A stretch of 23,170 nucleotides of DNA from JAJFUI01 sp039679885 (GTDB lineage Bacteria; Planctomycetota; Planctomycetia; Pirellulales; Thermoguttaceae), in the NCBI GenBank assembly GCA_039679885.1, contig JBDKUC010000465.1, forward strand, positions 1 through 23,170, given 5' to 3'. Numbering within the stretch: the stretch's first letter is position 1; each line of letters opens with the position of its first letter. Under the pieces are notes generated by a model. It ran no database searches. It was not told where the DNA came from and was given only the letters and a program-made list of their open reading frames with translations. This document shows positions 21,453 to 23,170 of the stretch, piece by piece. Position numbers and translations under genes: made by a program.

Positions 21453-22856
21453 TCAGTGTCCATTTCCTCCGTTGCCGCGTGCGCGGCGGACGGCCGCCAG
21501 CACGCTCCTCGCCTTGAACAGGCATTCGTTGTCTTCACGCTCGGGCACGCTGTCTTTGACGATGCCGGCGCCGACGCGGAGCGTCGCGGCGCCGTCGCGG
21601 AACAGCAGCGTGCGAATGGTGATGGCGAGATCCACGTTTCCGGCCAGGTCGATGTAGCCGAAGGCGCCGCCGTAGATGCCTCGCGGCGTGCCTTCCAACT
21701 CGCGGATGATCTCCATCGCCCGCAGCTTCGGGGCCCCCGTGAGCGTTCCGGCCGGAAAGACGCTCCGGACGACATCGAGGGAACTGATGTCATCGCGCAT
21801 CTCGCCAACCACGTCCGAAACGATGTGAAAGACGTGAGCGTATTGCTCGACGTGGAATGGGTTCTCGACCCGAACGGAACCGGTCTTCGAGACTCGCCCC
21901 AGGTCGTTGCGGCCCAGATCGACCAGCATTTGGTGCTCGCATCGCTCCTTGGGGTCGGCCAGAAGCTCCTCAACCGCTTTCTGGTCCGCCGCTGCGTCGC
22001 CCGTCCGCAGCCGTGTGCCGGCGATCGGGCGATAGGCGATCTGGCGGCCGTCGACCCGCACGAGCGTCTCCGGTGATGCCCCGACCATGGTCAATTCGGG
22101 CGTCCGGAAATAGATCATGTAGGGCGACGGGTTGATGTCGCGGAGAGCCGCGTAAACGGCCTCGGCCGGCGGAGGCTCATCGATCTTGAACTCCTGGCTC
22201 AGCACGATCTGGAACGTTTCGCCGGCGGCGATCCGCTCTTGGGCCTCGCGAACCGCACTGCGATACCGCTCGCTGCTCGTTTGACGCAGCGGACCGATGT
22301 CCTCTTGCGTGGCCAAGAACGGCCGCCTCTCTTCGGACGCCGTCCCGTCTTCGTGAAACGGCGACCGAGCGATGACCCGCTCGATCTCCGCGATGCTCTC
22401 CGGCGTGTCGCGGTGGGCGATGATGGCGATCTCGCGCCGCACGTGGTCGATCTTCAGCAAGATTTCGGGCAGCACGAACATCGCGTCCGGAAGGCGGCCG
22501 TCGACGGGCAGATCGATCGCGTCGAATTGCCGCGCGGCCTCGTAGCTGAGGAAGCCGATGTAGCCCATCCGAAGTCGTTCACCCTTCGCCCCGGCGCTGA
22601 GCGTCCCGCTCAGCACCGACAGGGCATCGGTGACGCGGCCGTCGGGCACGAACCGCGACCCGTGAATCTCGCCGTTCCGCACCGCGATGACGTCGCGGGC
22701 GCCCAGGGCGACGAACGAGAAGTCGTGGGTCTTCAGATGCCGGTCGGCCGACTCCAGCAAGATGCAATAGTCCCGATCTCGGCCCAATTCGCTCAACAGA
22801 TAGAGCGGATCGCAATGCTCGGGCCGAATTGTCGTCGCCACCAGGGGAAAGTACAT
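21453..22856 (-). CDS. trpE: Anthranilate synthase component I
   Basis: The 467-residue chorismate-binding subunit makes anthranilate using ammonia from TrpG. Seen: LLES at 33-36, the tryptophan feedback element; NPSPYMIYF (242-250); GASPE (259-263); YRPIAGTR (275-282); EHQMLVDLGRNDLGRV (307-322); VFPAGTLTGAPKLRAMEII (367-384) and RGIYGGAFGY (392-401). The length is normal. No TrpG domain is fused here; that partner is the next gene on the same strand, fused to DAHP synthase. The ATG at 22856 has a good candidate -10 element about 43 bases upstream. PabB is a close paralogue, but the LLES motif and trp context favour TrpE. Confidence 0.95.
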   Translation of the reverse strand: MYFPLVATTIRPEHCDPLYLLSELGRDRDYCILLESADRHLKTHDFSFVALGARDVIAVRNGEIHGSRFVPDGRVTDALSVLSGTLSAGAKGERLRMGYIGFLSYEAARQFDAIDLPVDGRLPDAMFVLPEILLKIDHVRREIAIIAHRDTPESIAEIERVIARSPFHEDGTASEERRPFLATQEDIGPLRQTSSERYRSAVREAQERIAAGETFQIVLSQEFKIDEPPPAEAVYAALRDINPSPYMIYFRTPELTMVGASPETLVRVDGRQIAYRPIAGTRLRTGDAAADQKAVEELLADPKERCEHQMLVDLGRNDLGRVSKTGSVRVENPFHVEQYAHVFHIVSDVVGEMRDDISSLDVVRSVFPAGTLTGAPKLRAMEIIRELEGTPRGIYGGAFGYIDLAGNVDLAITIRTLLFRDGAATLRVGAGIVKDSVPEREDNECLFKARSVLAAVRRARGNGGNGH

Positions 22857-22898
22857 CAGTCCAACTCCGCGGCCGTCAGGGAACTCCCAAAAGGATAC

Positions 22899-22904
22899 AT
22901 TATA
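22899..22904 (-). promoter_or_regulatory. Candidate -10 element for trpE
   Basis: TATAAT on the minus strand ends about 43 bases upstream of the trpE ATG, predicting a leader of about 35 bases. No strong -35 is seen at normal spacing. The leader has no visible trp-codon peptide, T-box or attenuator. Confidence 0.4.
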
Positions 22905-22963
22905 GTTGGCTTTCGTTTCCGATGCGCCGGGGGGACCCGGACTTTCAGGAGGACTGCAGAGTC

Positions 22964-22987
22964 GTTCGTAGTTCCGCCTTTAGGCGG
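22964..22987. repeat. Single arm of the CCGCC-TTTA-GGCGG hairpin repeat
   Basis: This is an exact 24-bp copy of 11693-11716. The upstream text is also related (GGACTGCAGAGTC here, GGACTGCAAAGTCC there). The second arm is absent, so this is a solo hairpin. Confidence 0.7.
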
Positions 22988-23000
22988 CGATCCTTGCCTG

Positions 23001-23024
23001 GTTCCCATGCTCTGCATGGGGAAC
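23001..23024. repeat. GTTCCCATGC hairpin
   Basis: GTTCCCATGC-TCT-GCATGGGGAAC is a 10-bp stem with one bulged G. It is a common planctomycete-type repeat by recall and lies between the solo hairpin and the right-end element. Confidence 0.6.
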
Positions 23025-23030
23025 GAGAGC

Positions 23031-23167
23031 GTAGGGTGGGTCAAGCAAACCAAGGCGGTGGTGGGGCTTCCGTCGCGGCAACTCGTCCTGCATATCGACA
23101 GCGTGCAAATCATCGTTGATTGGTTTGCGAAGCCCCACCATATATTTGCGACGTCGACCCACCCTAC
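23031..23167. mobile_element. 137-bp element with 12-bp terminal inverted repeats
   Basis: The ends are GTAGGGTGGGTC (23031-23042) and its exact complement (23156-23167). An inner inverted pair, GGTGGGGCTTC near 23060 and GAAGCCCCACC at 23129-23139, can fold separately. It has no ORF. The GTAGGGTG end resembles that of the A/B/C family, although the interior differs. Confidence 0.65.
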
Positions 23168-23170
23168 GGT

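Overview
The window is GC-rich, with densely packed genes and many short palindromic repeats between them. It looks like a bacterial chromosome, most likely a member of the Planctomycetota. That guess rests on the DUF58 / BatA-like / VWA-plus-amidotransferase-like trio, the ceramidase-family protein, the weak Shine-Dalgarno signals, and repeats built on CCACTAC/CCACTAT, GACGAA/CCGAATTC and GTTCCCATGC motifs. It is an inference from recall; no search was run.

Layout. (1) Positions 1-2700: an unrecognised gene, then a roughly 2-kb block bounded by exact 22-bp direct repeats. The block holds three copies of a 166-171-bp palindrome-ended element (A, B, C), an exported hypothetical protein, and a two-gene module (AF2212-like small protein plus retropepsin-like aspartic protease). 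Copy B is split by a 188-bp element with perfect 19-bp terminal inverted repeats and an 8-bp target duplication. (2) 2733-8491: DUF58 protein, a BatA-type membrane protein and a VWA/amidotransferase-like membrane protein on the plus strand, separated by repeat elements; no moxR ATPase gene is visible. (3) 8624-12770, minus strand: a GT2 glycosyltransferase, a four-S1-domain RNA-binding protein with a long disordered N-terminus, and an unrecognised protein. (4) 12830-15207, plus strand: an Ogt/MGMT-type DNA alkyltransferase, a 64-residue ORF and a secreted ceramidase-family protein. (5) 15282-22856: tryptophan biosynthesis as two convergent units: trpD-trpC-trpF-trpB-trpA on the plus strand, and trpE followed by a trpG::DAHP-synthase fusion on the minus strand.

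Together region 5 covers every step from chorismate to tryptophan plus the entry step of the shikimate pathway. The most striking gene is the 490-residue fusion at 19808-21280. A TrpG-type glutamine amidotransferase is followed in one frame by a type I-beta DAHP synthase that lacks the usual N-terminal regulatory domain. Catalytic residues of both halves are present. TrpE, just upstream, keeps the LLES tryptophan-feedback motif, so the sequence suggests that the first enzyme of aromatic synthesis is physically tied to the feedback-controlled anthranilate synthase.

Most intergenic gaps hold paired palindromes, at least seven families, and many are hairpins inside inverted repeats (REPIN-like). 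No rRNA, tRNA, CRISPR array or full-length transposase was seen.
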